Below are positions 7,841-16,065 of a stretch of 48,949 nt of DNA, piece after piece. This DNA is from Paraktedonobacter sp035294465. Its GTDB lineage: Bacteria; Chloroflexota; Ktedonobacteria; Ktedonobacterales; Ktedonobacteraceae. The stretch is taken from NCBI GenBank assembly GCA_035294465.1, contig DATGKW010000172.1:1-48949 (forward strand), written 5' to 3'. Made by a program: the position numbers and the translations under genes. The notes under the pieces are model-generated. The model did no database searches and was not told the DNA's origin. It worked only from the letters and a program-made list of their open reading frames with translations. Position 1 is the stretch's first letter, and each line of letters starts with the position of its first letter.

Positions 7841-9019
7841 ATGTTGAGATTTCTTACCTCCGGCGAATCGCACGGGCCGGGGCTGACAACCATTATCGAG
7901 GGCTTACCTGCTGGCCTACCTCTGAGCGCGGAAGAGATTGATATTCACCTGGCACGCAGACAGGGCGGTTATGGACGTGGCGGGCGTATGAAGATCGAAA
8001 AGGACCGGGCGATTATTCGCTCCGGCGTGCGCCATGGCCTGACGCTTGGCTCGCCGATCACCCTGGAGATCAATAATCGCGATTGGGAAAACTGGCAGGT
8101 CAAAATGAGCGTCACGCCAGTAGAAGAGGAGGTTGCGCCGGTCACACTGGCCCGGCCAGGACACGCCGACTTTGCGGGCGTCATCAAGTATGGGCACCAG
8201 GATATCCGCAACGTCATCGAGCGCTCCAGCGCCCGCGAAACCGCTGCGCGCGTCGCCGTAGGAGCTGTCTGCCTAACCCTGCTCAAGCAATTCGGCGTAG
8301 AGATCCATAGCCATGTGCTCTCCATCGGCCCCATAGGCGAGCGCGACGATGGGCGGAGCGCAGTATGCCGCCAGTTTGATTCCGCGTACTGGGAAGCCGT
8401 CGAAGCCTCGCCGGTGCGCTGCGGAGAGAGTGAACTGGGCGAGCGCATGGTCGCCTTTATTCAAGAGTGCAAAAGCAAAGCCGAGACATGTGGCGGCGTC
8501 TTCGAGGTCGTAGCGACGGGCGTGCCTATCGGTCTGGGAAGCTACAGCCAGTGGGATCGTCGCCTGAGCGGGCTGGTTGCTCAGGCTATGATGAGCATTC
8601 CCTCTGCCAAAGGTGTCGAGATCGGTAGCGGCTTCGCCAGCAGCGCCCGCTTCGGCTCGCAGGTCCACGACATCATCCGCAAAAGTGAAAGCGGCGAGTG
8701 GCAGCGCCTCTCCAACAACGCTGGAGGCATCGAAGGCGGCATGAGCGACGGGGAACCAATCGTCGTGCGCGTCGCCGTCAAACCCATCGCTTCGCTAGCG
8801 CACCCTCTGCCTACCGTTGATATCCAGAAGCAAGAGAACGTCGAAGAGGGTCGCTACGAACGTAGCGACGTATGTGTTGTTCCAGCAGCTGGCGTCGTGG
8901 GCGAGGCCATGCTGGCTATCGCCCTGGCCGGAGCCTGGCTGGAAAAATTCGGCGGCGACAGTTTGGCGGAAATGCGCACGAATGTTGAGGCGTATCGGGC
9001 GAGGATCGGGCCACATTAA
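7841..9019 (+). CDS. aroC: Chorismate synthase
   Basis: A 392-residue FMN-dependent enzyme converting 5-enolpyruvylshikimate-3-phosphate to chorismate. The family signatures are present: MLRFLTSGESHGPGLT at the N-terminus, RRQGGYGRGGRM, RPGHADFAGVIKYGHQDIRN, ERSSARETAARVAVGA, and NNAGGIEGGMSDGEPIVVRVAVKP. The ATG at 7841 follows a GAGGAAA ribosome site 13 bases after aroE, so it belongs to the same operon. Length is normal for bacterial AroC. The EPSP synthase gene is not in the window. Confidence 0.96.
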   Translation: MLRFLTSGESHGPGLTTIIEGLPAGLPLSAEEIDIHLARRQGGYGRGGRMKIEKDRAIIRSGVRHGLTLGSPITLEINNRDWENWQVKMSVTPVEEEVAPVTLARPGHADFAGVIKYGHQDIRNVIERSSARETAARVAVGAVCLTLLKQFGVEIHSHVLSIGPIGERDDGRSAVCRQFDSAYWEAVEASPVRCGESELGERMVAFIQECKSKAETCGGVFEVVATGVPIGLGSYSQWDRRLSGLVAQAMMSIPSAKGVEIGSGFASSARFGSQVHDIIRKSESGEWQRLSNNAGGIEGGMSDGEPIVVRVAVKPIASLAHPLPTVDIQKQENVEEGRYERSDVCVVPAAGVVGEAMLAIALAGAWLEKFGGDSLAEMRTNVEAYRARIGPH

Positions 9020-9087
9020 AAGATACATTGCTTCTCCAAATCGCCCTAGAGAGTCGTTTCTGCTCAGCGCTCAATGCCGAACAGCGC

Positions 9088-9900
9088 TCAATTAAGTTCG
9101 CGCATCAACGCCAGCACATTATCTACATACTGCCAGTTGTAGATTCCGTAGTGTTCGACGGCCCAGCCACCCTCGTTATAGGCGCTGATCACCTTCACCA
9201 GATCGCCGTGGAAGGCTCGCCAGAGCCATTCCAGATAGGTTGCGCCTAGATTAAGGTTATCTTGAAGATCGTAGGGATCAAGCTGCTGGCCCGTGTCTGC
9301 ATTGATCTCCATGGCTGTGTAGGGCATAAGCTGCATAACGCCGATACCACCGTCCCAGGCAATCACGTGCTGAGTCCAGTTGCTCTCCTGCCAGGCAATA
9401 GCCATGAGTAGTCTGGCCGGCAGGTGGTGAACTGCGGCAACATGGTAAAGCAGGCGATGAACCTGCGGACGACTCGACCAGCCGAGCGCATTGTAGGCAT
9501 ACCAGCGTACAGTGCCCTCGGCCGTAATTCCAGAAGGACCGGAACGCCAGCGAGACGGGATGCAGAGCCGCTGGTTAACAAAGATCAGGTTCACATCCCG
9601 AATATCGTTAGTATGCGCCAGCGTGAATATGGTGGTATGATAGTGCATAGCAATGGCTGTGAGCGTATCGCCAGCTTCGACAGTGTACCAGGTGCAGGCA
9701 CGTCGGTTTTGCGCAGCCAGAAAACCGGTCGGCAGAATGGTAATAGCAATGCTCGCACAGAGCAGCAGCGTGCTCAACAAAACGAGCAGGAACTTCTTGA
9801 GAAACATGCGCAGGCAGCGAACAAACCCACCAGAGAATCGCATAGGCGTCGCTCGTAACCTGCTTCGATCAGGAAGATAGTTCGGTAATGCGACGGTCAT
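9088..9900 (-). CDS. LysM-containing lytic transglycosylase (SLT domain), membrane-anchored or secreted
   Basis: The 270-residue protein starts at ATG 9900 behind a strong AAAGGAG site; the frame is open further upstream but lacks a better start. Residues about 31-52 form a hydrophobic segment (FLLVLLSTLLLCASIAITILP) that exports or anchors it. A LysM domain follows (CTWYTVEAGDTLTAIAMHYHTT...NQRLCIP), then an SLT/lysozyme-like domain with the catalytic glutamate in AIAWQESNW, GGIGVMQLMP, and NLNLGATYLEWL...SAYNEGG. It should bind and cleave peptidoglycan glycan strands outside the membrane. It is divergent from the DtxR gene and convergent with aroC. Confidence 0.88.
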   Translation of the reverse strand: MTVALPNYLPDRSRLRATPMRFSGGFVRCLRMFLKKFLLVLLSTLLLCASIAITILPTGFLAAQNRRACTWYTVEAGDTLTAIAMHYHTTIFTLAHTNDIRDVNLIFVNQRLCIPSRWRSGPSGITAEGTVRWYAYNALGWSSRPQVHRLLYHVAAVHHLPARLLMAIAWQESNWTQHVIAWDGGIGVMQLMPYTAMEINADTGQQLDPYDLQDNLNLGATYLEWLWRAFHGDLVKVISAYNEGGWAVEHYGIYNWQYVDNVLALMRELN

Positions 9901-10018
9901 GGTCGACTCCTTTCTGCTCTCACTATATAGGGCAATGGAATATATGAAAGGGAATATACAGGAGCGCAAAAAGTTCCTGTAGGTAATCCCGCGCTGGAAC
10001 TGACAGAGGAGCAGTTTT

Positions 10019-10723
10019 GTGAAAGGCGAAGAAGCATTGACGGCAACCGTCGAAGAATACTTGGAGACCATCTATAACATGGCCGCGGAAAACGAAGTGG
10101 TGATCGGCGCGCGGCTGGCTGAGAAGTTCCACGTGGCTCCGCCAACCGTCACAGAGATGCTTAAGCGCCTGGTCAGGGATGGCTATGTTGAGATGGACCA
10201 GAAACGCCAGGTCAGTCTGACAGAGGCTGGTTACACAGCCGCCGAGGCCGTTTTGCGGCGTCACCGCCTGACCGAGCGCTTTCTGACAGATATGCTGGGA
10301 ATGCAGTGGCATCAGGTTCACGAAGAGGCTTGTCGCCTGGAACATTTTATTTCGGGCGCGGTTGAAGAGCGTGTGCTGGCCAGTTTGAACTTTCCGACGA
10401 CCTGCCCACATGGTAATCCTATTCCCGGCCAGGTACCCAGTGCGCGCACATATCTCCAGGATCACGGCGCGATCCGGCTTTCGACAGTTGCCCAGGGAGA
10501 GATCGTCAAAGTGTTTTGCATCTCAGAGGTTGTCGAAAACGAAGAAGCTCTGATCCACTACCTGCATGACAAAGGGTTGACTCCCGGCACAGAATTGACC
10601 ATGCTGGTTCCCCCGGACGCTGCCGAAGAGGCGCACGATCCCGATTGTCACCTTCTGGTCGACGGCCAGGAGGTAACAATCAGGAAGGCGATTCCGGCAA
10701 AAATCTGGGTGACGCGTGTTTGA
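10019..10723 (+). CDS. DtxR/MntR-family metal-dependent transcriptional regulator
   Basis: A 234-residue regulator with three parts: an N-terminal winged helix (TATVEEYLETIYNMAAENEVVIGARLAEKFHVAPPTVTEMLKRLVRDGYVE), a dimerisation/metal-binding region (RRHRLTERFLTDMLGMQWHQVHEEACRLEHFIS, with the His, Glu and Cys positions expected for Fe/Mn ligands, and CPHGNPIPG), and a C-terminal FeoA/SH3-like domain (residues about 160-234). The start is a GTG with GAGGAG upstream. The next gene is an FTR1 iron permease whose promoter carries a DtxR-like box, so an iron-responsive repressor of iron uptake is the best guess; Mn specificity cannot be excluded. Confidence 0.92.
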   Translation: MKGEEALTATVEEYLETIYNMAAENEVVIGARLAEKFHVAPPTVTEMLKRLVRDGYVEMDQKRQVSLTEAGYTAAEAVLRRHRLTERFLTDMLGMQWHQVHEEACRLEHFISGAVEERVLASLNFPTTCPHGNPIPGQVPSARTYLQDHGAIRLSTVAQGEIVKVFCISEVVENEEALIHYLHDKGLTPGTELTMLVPPDAAEEAHDPDCHLLVDGQEVTIRKAIPAKIWVTRV

Positions 10724-10743
10724 TCCCCACGAATATAGGACCC

Positions 10744-10773
10744 TTGACTTTCTGCTTTAGGGCATGCTAATAT
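10744..10773 (+). promoter_or_regulatory. Promoter of the FTR1 permease gene
   Basis: A -35 element TTGACT (10744-10749) is separated by 18 bases from the -10 element TATTAG-like TAATAT (10768-10773). It lies just after the regulator gene and about 75 bases before the permease start, and it overlaps the DtxR-like box. Confidence 0.65.
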
Positions 10774-10775
10774 CT
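10757..10775. promoter_or_regulatory. DtxR/IdeR-like iron box
   Basis: The site TTAGGGCATGCTAATATCT keeps the TTAGG..A..CTAA half-site pattern of the known DtxR/IdeR consensus (TTAGGTTAGSCTAACCTAA). Its TTAG/CTAA arms flank a 6-base centre. It covers the spacer and -10 of the permease promoter and the adjacent upstream gene encodes a DtxR-type protein. Confidence 0.6.
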
Positions 10776-10783
10776 GACCGGAG

Positions 10784-10814
10784 TGCTCGGATTTAAAAAA
10801 TCACCTTCCGAGCA
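10784..10814. repeat. Inverted repeat in the FTR1 leader
   Basis: TGCTCGGA (10784-10791) pairs with TCCGAGCA (10807-10814) across a 15-base A/T-rich loop, just downstream of the predicted transcription start. No U-run follows directly, so it may stabilise the mRNA or be a second regulatory element. Confidence 0.4.
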
Positions 10815-10847
10815 GTTCAACCATTTTTTAGCTCAGGACGGTCAGGA

Positions 10848-11690
10848 ATGTTAGCAACGTATGTGCTTTTCTTACGCGAGGGGTTGGAAGCCAGTCTGAT
10901 TGTAAGTATTCTCTTTGCTGTACTGCGTCAACTTGGCCAGATGAAACAGGCACGGGCTATCTGGATCGGAGTTGGCCTGGCCATTTTCGGCTCGCTGCTG
11001 GGAGCGGTCCTTATTTTCACACTTGTTCACCAGTATGTAGATACGACAGGCCAGACGATCTTTGAAACTTTCACCTATTTGATAGCCGTTGTCATCTTAA
11101 CCAGCATGACCTTCTGGATGCAAAAGCACAGTCGCTCCTTAAAACAAGAGATCACCGAGAAGGCTAAAGCGGCTGGCTCCGGCTTTGCGCTTGGCCTGCT
11201 GGCTTTCACTTTTGTCGGACGCGAGGGGCTGGAGACGGCCTTCTTTGCCCTGGCTTTTGCTTTCCAGACCAACGGCTGGATGCTGTTACTAGGCGGCTCC
11301 CTGGGCATCCTATCATCGTTTGTCCTGGCCTTTATGATTTACCGCCTCGGCTATCACCTGAACTATCGTATCTTCTTCCGCGTCATGGGTATTCTTCTGC
11401 TTTTCTTTGCCGCTGGCCTGCTGGCCGATGCCGTGCAGAACATGCAGGAACTGGGCTGGATTCCTTTCGGCCTGACGCCCCTCTGGAACACCGCGCACAT
11501 TCTCAGCGAGGATAGCACGCTGGGCGACCTGCTGCACAGCATACTTGGCTATGCGGAAGCACCAACTATCCTGCAAGCAACTTTGTATGTATTTTTCCTG
11601 GTGTCTGCAATATCTGCCTTCATTTTTGCAGCTTCTCCTGTCAGCCCGAAGAAGCAAAATACACCCTGGATCTCGCTCAGGAGAGACTAA
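10848..11690 (+). CDS. FTR1/EfeU-family iron permease
   Basis: A 280-residue polytopic membrane protein with the two hallmark REGLE motifs of iron permeases: LREGLEASLIV near residue 8 and GREGLETAFFALAF near residue 125, each in a membrane helix. About seven hydrophobic segments are visible (for example AIWIGVGLAIFGSLLGAVLIF and IFFRVMGILLLFFAAGLLADAV). The family imports oxidised iron across the cytoplasmic membrane, in many bacteria together with EfeO/EfeB or a multicopper oxidase; no such partner gene is beside it here. The upstream DtxR-type regulator and box suggest induction by iron limitation. Confidence 0.9.
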   Translation: MLATYVLFLREGLEASLIVSILFAVLRQLGQMKQARAIWIGVGLAIFGSLLGAVLIFTLVHQYVDTTGQTIFETFTYLIAVVILTSMTFWMQKHSRSLKQEITEKAKAAGSGFALGLLAFTFVGREGLETAFFALAFAFQTNGWMLLLGGSLGILSSFVLAFMIYRLGYHLNYRIFFRVMGILLLFFAAGLLADAVQNMQELGWIPFGLTPLWNTAHILSEDSTLGDLLHSILGYAEAPTILQATLYVFFLVSAISAFIFAASPVSPKKQNTPWISLRRD

Positions 11691-11714
11691 CTAAAATCTA
11701 TAATCGTTTCTATC

Positions 11715-12041
11715 TCAACTCGCTGGGACCGAAAATGGGCTGCTTCCAGCTTTACGCATTGCCTCCATAGCCTCATCCATGGTAAAAAGTCTGGTGATCT
11801 CATTCACCTTCATAATCCCGGAAGCCTTAACAGCAAGACTGACCGCCGAAGCAGAGATATCATCAGGAACCTCAAAAAGGACCATACCATCATATTCCCC
11901 CAGAGAGTAGTACAGACCAAGTAACTTCCCGCCTAATCTCTGCACAAGATCTCTGCTAGGAATGGCGCGGTCTTGCGGATTCTTTATCATCTTAGCCCAG
12001 GTTTCAGGTGTGTAGGTCATCTGCACCATATAGAGAGCCAT
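11715..12041 (-). CDS. GYD domain protein
   Basis: A 108-residue protein of the GYD family, named after its GlyTyrAsp-like motif; here the corresponding stretch is LYYSLGEYDGMVLFEVPDD around residues 43-62. MALYMVQMTYTPETWAKMIKNP at the N-terminus and the alpha/beta dimeric ferredoxin-like fold pattern agree with that family. The ATG at 12041 has a very strong ribosome site (AGGAGGAATTGTT). Function of the family is not established. It stands alone, convergent with the FTR1 gene, with an operator-like palindrome just upstream. Confidence 0.8.
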   Translation of the reverse strand: MALYMVQMTYTPETWAKMIKNPQDRAIPSRDLVQRLGGKLLGLYYSLGEYDGMVLFEVPDDISASAVSLAVKASGIMKVNEITRLFTMDEAMEAMRKAGSSPFSVPAS

Positions 12042-12060
12042 AACAATTCCTCCTCATATC

Positions 12061-12080
12061 AGAACATGGCCGCATGTTCT
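12061..12080. promoter_or_regulatory. Operator-like palindrome upstream of the GYD gene
   Basis: AGAACATG and CATGTTCT form perfect 8-base arms around a 4-base centre, 20 bases upstream of the GYD start codon. Such a site is typical for a dimeric repressor; the regulator is unknown. Confidence 0.45.
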
Positions 12081-12419
12081 CTTGCACATTTAGAGTTTGC
12101 CTTTTCCTCAACTCGGAAATATTTCTTTGAAAACGCTCGACTCACATTCCAGCGTACTGGTTCAGATCAAGGTGAGCATTCGACCTCCCCACAAGGGCCT
12201 CGTAAGCATGCTAAGTATTTCCTTCGATAGATACCATACTTGCAGGAAGTAAGCAGCAGGAGCAGCCCTCCCTTCTCGCTCACTTTTCTTCTGGTAAACC
12301 AAAGAGAGTATCTCGCCATTCATAAAGAGAGAATTGACGGGAAAAGATACGAATTTCACGCAATATTCTGGCAATAGGTATGTTATTCGTAGAGAATATG
12401 GACTTCCTCTGCTAAATCA

Positions 12420-12449
12420 TTGCAAAATCGCTGAGATTTCAGGTACAAT
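12420..12449 (+). promoter_or_regulatory. Probable promoter of the aminotransferase gene
   Basis: TTGCAA (12420-12425), 18 bases, TACAAT (12444-12449), about 90 bases before the start codon. Confidence 0.45.
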
Positions 12450-12538
12450 AGGATCTGGCAACTCAGTCTGGTAATGCATACATTCAGGTTTCTCTCTTTG
12501 TATTCCTTTTACTCCAGTTCCCCCCGAAAGGAGTCATA

Positions 12539-13912
12539 ATGCTGCGGGAACCCATTACAATCGACCGGCGAGTGATCGAAGGGATCATCACTCGCGAAGA
12601 CGCTGAGTTCCGTAGGCGTACACCACGTTCCCATGAGATGCACGAACGGGCCAAAGCGAGCTTACCCCTGGGGGTAGCCAGTTCGTTTCAAGCGGTGGAG
12701 CCCTACCCTCTCTTTATCAGCCGGGCCAGAGGAAGTTCGATCTGGGACATCGACGGAAACAAGTATACCGATTTCCATATGGCCTTCGGCAGCTTGCTGG
12801 TGGGCCACGCGCATCCAGTGCTGATCGAGGCTCTGAACCAACAGCTTGACGACGGCCAACTCTATTCCTTGCCCTGTCCCGATAATGTCTATGTGGCTGA
12901 GGAGCTGATTCGCCGGTTCGCTCCACTGGAGCAGGTACGTTTCTGCAATTCGGGGACGGAGGCCACAATGGAGGCGATCCGCCTGGCGCGAGCATTCACC
13001 GGACGCGACAAAGTTGTCAAGACCGAGGGCAGCTACCACGGCCACCACGACACCGTGATGATGAGCACCAAGCCCGCGCGTGAAGCTGCCGGGCCTTACG
13101 CGCGCCCACATACAGTGCCTGCTACCGGAGGCGTTCCGGCCAATCTCAAAAACAATACCATCATTGCCCCTTTTAACGACGCTGAAACCCTCGACCAGAT
13201 CTTGAGCGAACACGAGGGCGAGATTGCCGCAGTGATTACCGAGCCGGCCCTGATGAACGTCGGCATTATGCTGCCTAAAGACGATTACCTGCAACAACTA
13301 CGCACGGTCACTCGCCGCCATGACGTCTTGCTCATCTTCGACGAAGTGAAAACAGGCGTGACGGTCGCTCCAGGCGGGATTACCGAGATCTACCCGGTTG
13401 AGCCTGATCTGATCTGCCTGGCCAAATCGATTGGCGGAGGTGCGCCAATCGGTGCTTTTGGTGGGCGCAAGGATATTATGGATCTGATCGGCGAGAGGAA
13501 GGTCTATCATATGGGCACGTTCAATGGGAATCCACTTGCGATGACAGCCGCGCGCGTTACCCTGACGCGGCTTCTCACTTCCGAGGGGCATGCTCACGCC
13601 AACAGCCTCTCCCGACAACTGGCCGATGCCTATCTTGGCATCATTGATGAATATGCTATGCCCATGCATGTAGCCCAGATCGGCGCGAAAGGTTGCGCGA
13701 TGTTCCGGCACGAACGAGCCTACAATTACCGCGCCTGGTGGGAGGTCGATATGCGCCTTTCTTACGCGTACTGGCTCTTTCTGGCCAATCGCGGCATCCT
13801 CTTCCCGCCGGGCCTTGACGATCAGTGGACAATCTCTATTCAGCACACACAGGACGACATCGACCACCACGCGCACGTTTTCCAGCAATTTGTGAAGGAA
13901 CTGCTGCGCTAG
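12539..13912 (+). CDS. Class III aminotransferase, glutamate-1-semialdehyde 2,1-aminomutase-like
   Basis: A 457-residue PLP enzyme. Features in order: PLGVASSFQAVEPYPLFISRARGSSIWDIDGNKYTDF at the N-terminus, CNSGTEATMEAIRLAR (phosphate-binding), EGSYHGHHD, LLIFDEVKTG (PLP-stacking Asp), CLAKSIGGGAPIGAFGG with the Schiff-base lysine, and GTFNGNPLAMTAA. The pattern is closest to HemL, which makes 5-aminolevulinate, but the protein is longer than typical HemL and has substitutions such as KTG for RTG/VMTG in the active-site loop, so a related omega-aminotransferase is possible. An AAAGGAG site precedes the ATG. No other tetrapyrrole gene is nearby. Confidence 0.8.
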   Translation: MLREPITIDRRVIEGIITREDAEFRRRTPRSHEMHERAKASLPLGVASSFQAVEPYPLFISRARGSSIWDIDGNKYTDFHMAFGSLLVGHAHPVLIEALNQQLDDGQLYSLPCPDNVYVAEELIRRFAPLEQVRFCNSGTEATMEAIRLARAFTGRDKVVKTEGSYHGHHDTVMMSTKPAREAAGPYARPHTVPATGGVPANLKNNTIIAPFNDAETLDQILSEHEGEIAAVITEPALMNVGIMLPKDDYLQQLRTVTRRHDVLLIFDEVKTGVTVAPGGITEIYPVEPDLICLAKSIGGGAPIGAFGGRKDIMDLIGERKVYHMGTFNGNPLAMTAARVTLTRLLTSEGHAHANSLSRQLADAYLGIIDEYAMPMHVAQIGAKGCAMFRHERAYNYRAWWEVDMRLSYAYWLFLANRGILFPPGLDDQWTISIQHTQDDIDHHAHVFQQFVKELLR

Positions 13913-13939
13913 CTCCCATAGCCGGTATCTCTCAGTTTG

Positions 13940-13968
13940 TAGACGAGCCAGGGCAATTTTGTTATACT
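13940..13968 (+). promoter_or_regulatory. Promoter of the O-antigen-ligase-like gene
   Basis: TAGACG (13940-13945) and TATACT (13963-13968) are separated by 17 bases, with an extended -10 TGT directly before TATACT. It lies about 105 bases before the start codon. Confidence 0.55.
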
Positions 13969-14072
13969 CCGCTCAGAAATACATCGGGCTGTGTCTCTAT
14001 CAGGAACATAGCCCGTGATCCTTGCTTTTTTACGCGCGAAAAAAACCTTTGCAGGATAGGCGAATAAAACTG

Positions 14073-15788
14073 ATGAATAGTCAAGACCTTGCTCATTCCA
14101 CCACCGAGGCAACCGGCACGCCAGCGCCCGGTGGAAAAGACGCGGATGTTGTGAATATCGTCCAGGCACCGGCAGAGATGGCCAATGGCGCGCCCCCGCC
14201 GTCTACGCTGCCATTCTTGCGTGGCCTTTCGCCTTTCTGGCATGATCGCTTGATTGAAGCCGGCCTCATAGTCTCGCTGGGACTTTACTATCTGGTAGGC
14301 AACCCTAATTTCGGCGCTGGCAGCTTCTTGCATATACCGCCTTATCTTTATTCTCTTCCATTCCTTATTCTTTTTGCCATTTTAAGCTGGTATCGTTTGC
14401 CTTTTGCCCTGGCGCTTTTCCCTCTGGCCTTGCCATACTATATGATACAGAAGACTCTTTTCAGTTACGGCTCTCATCAGTTAAACTTCAGCCTGGCCGA
14501 GATCGCTCTTGGCGTCTGCGCTCTGGTAGCTTTAGGGCAGTTTGTTGTAGCTGATGGAAAATGGCGCTATCGCCTCAGTCTGGCAGAGCTACGCGAGCGG
14601 TTAGGGCCGTTTCCTCTGCCCATACTGGTCTTTGTCGTAGCCGCGCTCATCTCAATCGTCATCGCCGCTGATCGTCAGACGGCGTTACGCGCCTTCCGCG
14701 AGGAGGTCTTCGACCCTCTGCTTTATCTGTTTCTGGCCTTCTGCTGTCTGCGCACACGCCAGGATATAAAACGCCTGCTAGGCGCTCTGCTGGGTTCGGC
14801 GGCAATTATCGCGGTGATCGGCTTGATTCAGTATTTCTTTTTCCCTAATCTCTTGCAATCGCAGGCCTCTGGTGCCAGCCGCGTGGTTGCGGTATACGGC
14901 AGCGCGAATAGCATTGGCCTCTTCTTCGATTATGCTCTGCCTGTTGGTATGGCCCTGCTCATCTTCCAGGTAGGCCAGGCGTTACGCCACCAGAGCAAGT
15001 GGTGGATCTGTCTGCTCATTCTCGCCGCCTTTATCCCCTTTGTAAGTGTGCTGGTCCTGGCCCAATCGCTGGGGACGGCGCTAGCGCTGCCCGTTGCCCT
15101 GCTCTTTATCCTGGCTCTGTCTATACGCAGCCGCAAGGTTCTGTTGACAGGCGCAGGAGCCTTGCTGCTCCTGGCGGCCGGGGCAGCTCTTGTCCTCCAC
15201 AGGCCCCTGACGCACCTTCTCACAAGCTGGCACAGCAATAGCCAGGGAATCAGTACGATCACTGTACGCTATTATCTCTGGCTCTCCGCTCTGCACATGA
15301 TTCAGCACCATCCGTGGTTTGGTGTCGGCATGGATAACTGGCTATGCTATTACAGTGTGAATAATGTCTGCATAGCCTCCCACCATCTTTTCCCGCATTA
15401 CTGGATCATCTTTATTCCCGGCACAAAGCAACTCACCGGCCTGACTTACCAGCCAACGCTGTCGCATCCGCACGATATCTTCCTGCAAATCTGGGCCAGC
15501 ATCGGTATCTTTGGCCTGCTCGCCTTCGTAGATATCCTGGTCCTCTTCTACTGGCTGTTCGCACGAATCTTCAAGGCGGTGCGCCACAGCGAGCGCCCAG
15601 AGGTAGCCTCGCTGGAATGGATCATCCTGGGCATCGGCGGGGCAATGCTCGCAGCTCTTTGCCAGGGCCTGGTCGATAGCTCTTTTCTAGAGCAAGATCT
15701 GGCCTTCTGCTTCTGGATGCTCGTCCTGATCCTGCTCACTCTGCGCACGTTCACGGGAACCCCCTGGCGAACAAAGGCGGCCAGTTAA
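14073..15788 (+). CDS. O-antigen ligase/polymerase-like (Wzy/WaaL) membrane protein
   Basis: A 571-residue polytopic membrane protein with about a dozen hydrophobic segments and a large periplasmic-type loop near the C-terminus containing HPWFGVGMDNWL and LSHPHDIFLQIWASIGIFGLLAF, the pattern of the Wzy_C/O-antigen ligase family. Residues 1-50 are hydrophilic and cytoplasmic. The frame extends to 14022, but the ATG at 14073 (MNSQDLAH) is preferred. In a Chloroflexota-like organism it more likely polymerises or transfers an exopolysaccharide, S-layer or wall glycan than an LPS O-antigen. It stands between the aminotransferase and nrdJ as a single gene with its own promoter. Confidence 0.85.
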   Translation: MNSQDLAHSTTEATGTPAPGGKDADVVNIVQAPAEMANGAPPPSTLPFLRGLSPFWHDRLIEAGLIVSLGLYYLVGNPNFGAGSFLHIPPYLYSLPFLILFAILSWYRLPFALALFPLALPYYMIQKTLFSYGSHQLNFSLAEIALGVCALVALGQFVVADGKWRYRLSLAELRERLGPFPLPILVFVVAALISIVIAADRQTALRAFREEVFDPLLYLFLAFCCLRTRQDIKRLLGALLGSAAIIAVIGLIQYFFFPNLLQSQASGASRVVAVYGSANSIGLFFDYALPVGMALLIFQVGQALRHQSKWWICLLILAAFIPFVSVLVLAQSLGTALALPVALLFILALSIRSRKVLLTGAGALLLLAAGAALVLHRPLTHLLTSWHSNSQGISTITVRYYLWLSALHMIQHHPWFGVGMDNWLCYYSVNNVCIASHHLFPHYWIIFIPGTKQLTGLTYQPTLSHPHDIFLQIWASIGIFGLLAFVDILVLFYWLFARIFKAVRHSERPEVASLEWIILGIGGAMLAALCQGLVDSSFLEQDLAFCFWMLVLILLTLRTFTGTPWRTKAAS

Positions 15789-15883
15789 GCATTTTTCGCC
15801 CTCACACGGGATGGCTACCTGGCAAATGGACCGAATATCATGCCATTTCCACGCCTCTCTTTGCGTCTCAGAGGCAGTCCGAA

Positions 15884-15899
15884 AATCAATATGTTGTGC
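15884..15899. promoter_or_regulatory. NrdR box 1
   Basis: AATCAATATGTTGTGC matches the known NrdR box pattern (ACACWATATATWGTGT) at most core positions. It is repeated exactly at 15915-15930, 31 bp downstream, which is three helical turns, the spacing typical of NrdR box pairs. Confidence 0.7.
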
Positions 15900-15914
15900 T
15901 CAGAAAGATTAGAA

Positions 15915-15930
15915 AATCAATATGTTGTGC
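15915..15930. promoter_or_regulatory. NrdR box 2
   Basis: Identical copy of box 1, ending 8 bases upstream of the nrdJ -35 element. Tandem boxes at the reductase promoter indicate repression by NrdR when dATP is high. Confidence 0.7.
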
Positions 15931-15938
15931 CAAAACCC

Positions 15939-15967
15939 TTGAAAATTCTGTTCGATGCGGGTATACT
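15939..15967 (+). promoter_or_regulatory. nrdJ promoter
   Basis: TTGAAA (15939-15944), 17-base spacer, TATACT (15962-15967): a near-consensus housekeeping promoter. Transcription should start near 15974, which excludes the in-frame ATG at 15955 as start codon. Confidence 0.75.
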
Positions 15968-16065
15968 GTCTTGCGGTAGACACAAATACGAAAGAAACGC
16001 ATGCCAGCAACGTCGATGTGGATGGAATGTATGGTAACGCGAACATTGGAAGGAGCATTGGCACA

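Larger units (their letters stand above)
12042..12538. other. Intergenic region between GYD gene and aminotransferase
   Basis: No convincing gene is seen in these 497 bases; short open frames lack ribosome sites or family features. It contains the palindrome at 12061-12080 near the GYD start and the aminotransferase promoter near 12420-12449. Confidence 0.6.

Noticed and set aside
9067..9095. Direct repeat CAGCGCTCAAT twice near the aroC / transglycosylase ends
   Set aside because: Only 11 bases and two copies, partly coding; too little to call an element.
12662..13297. 211-codon open frame antisense to the aminotransferase
   Set aside because: It is the shadow of a well-supported gene, with no recognisable domain or ribosome site.
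15955..16065. Earlier ATG for nrdJ at 15955
   Set aside because: It lies upstream of the -10 element of the near-consensus promoter, so it would not be on the transcript.
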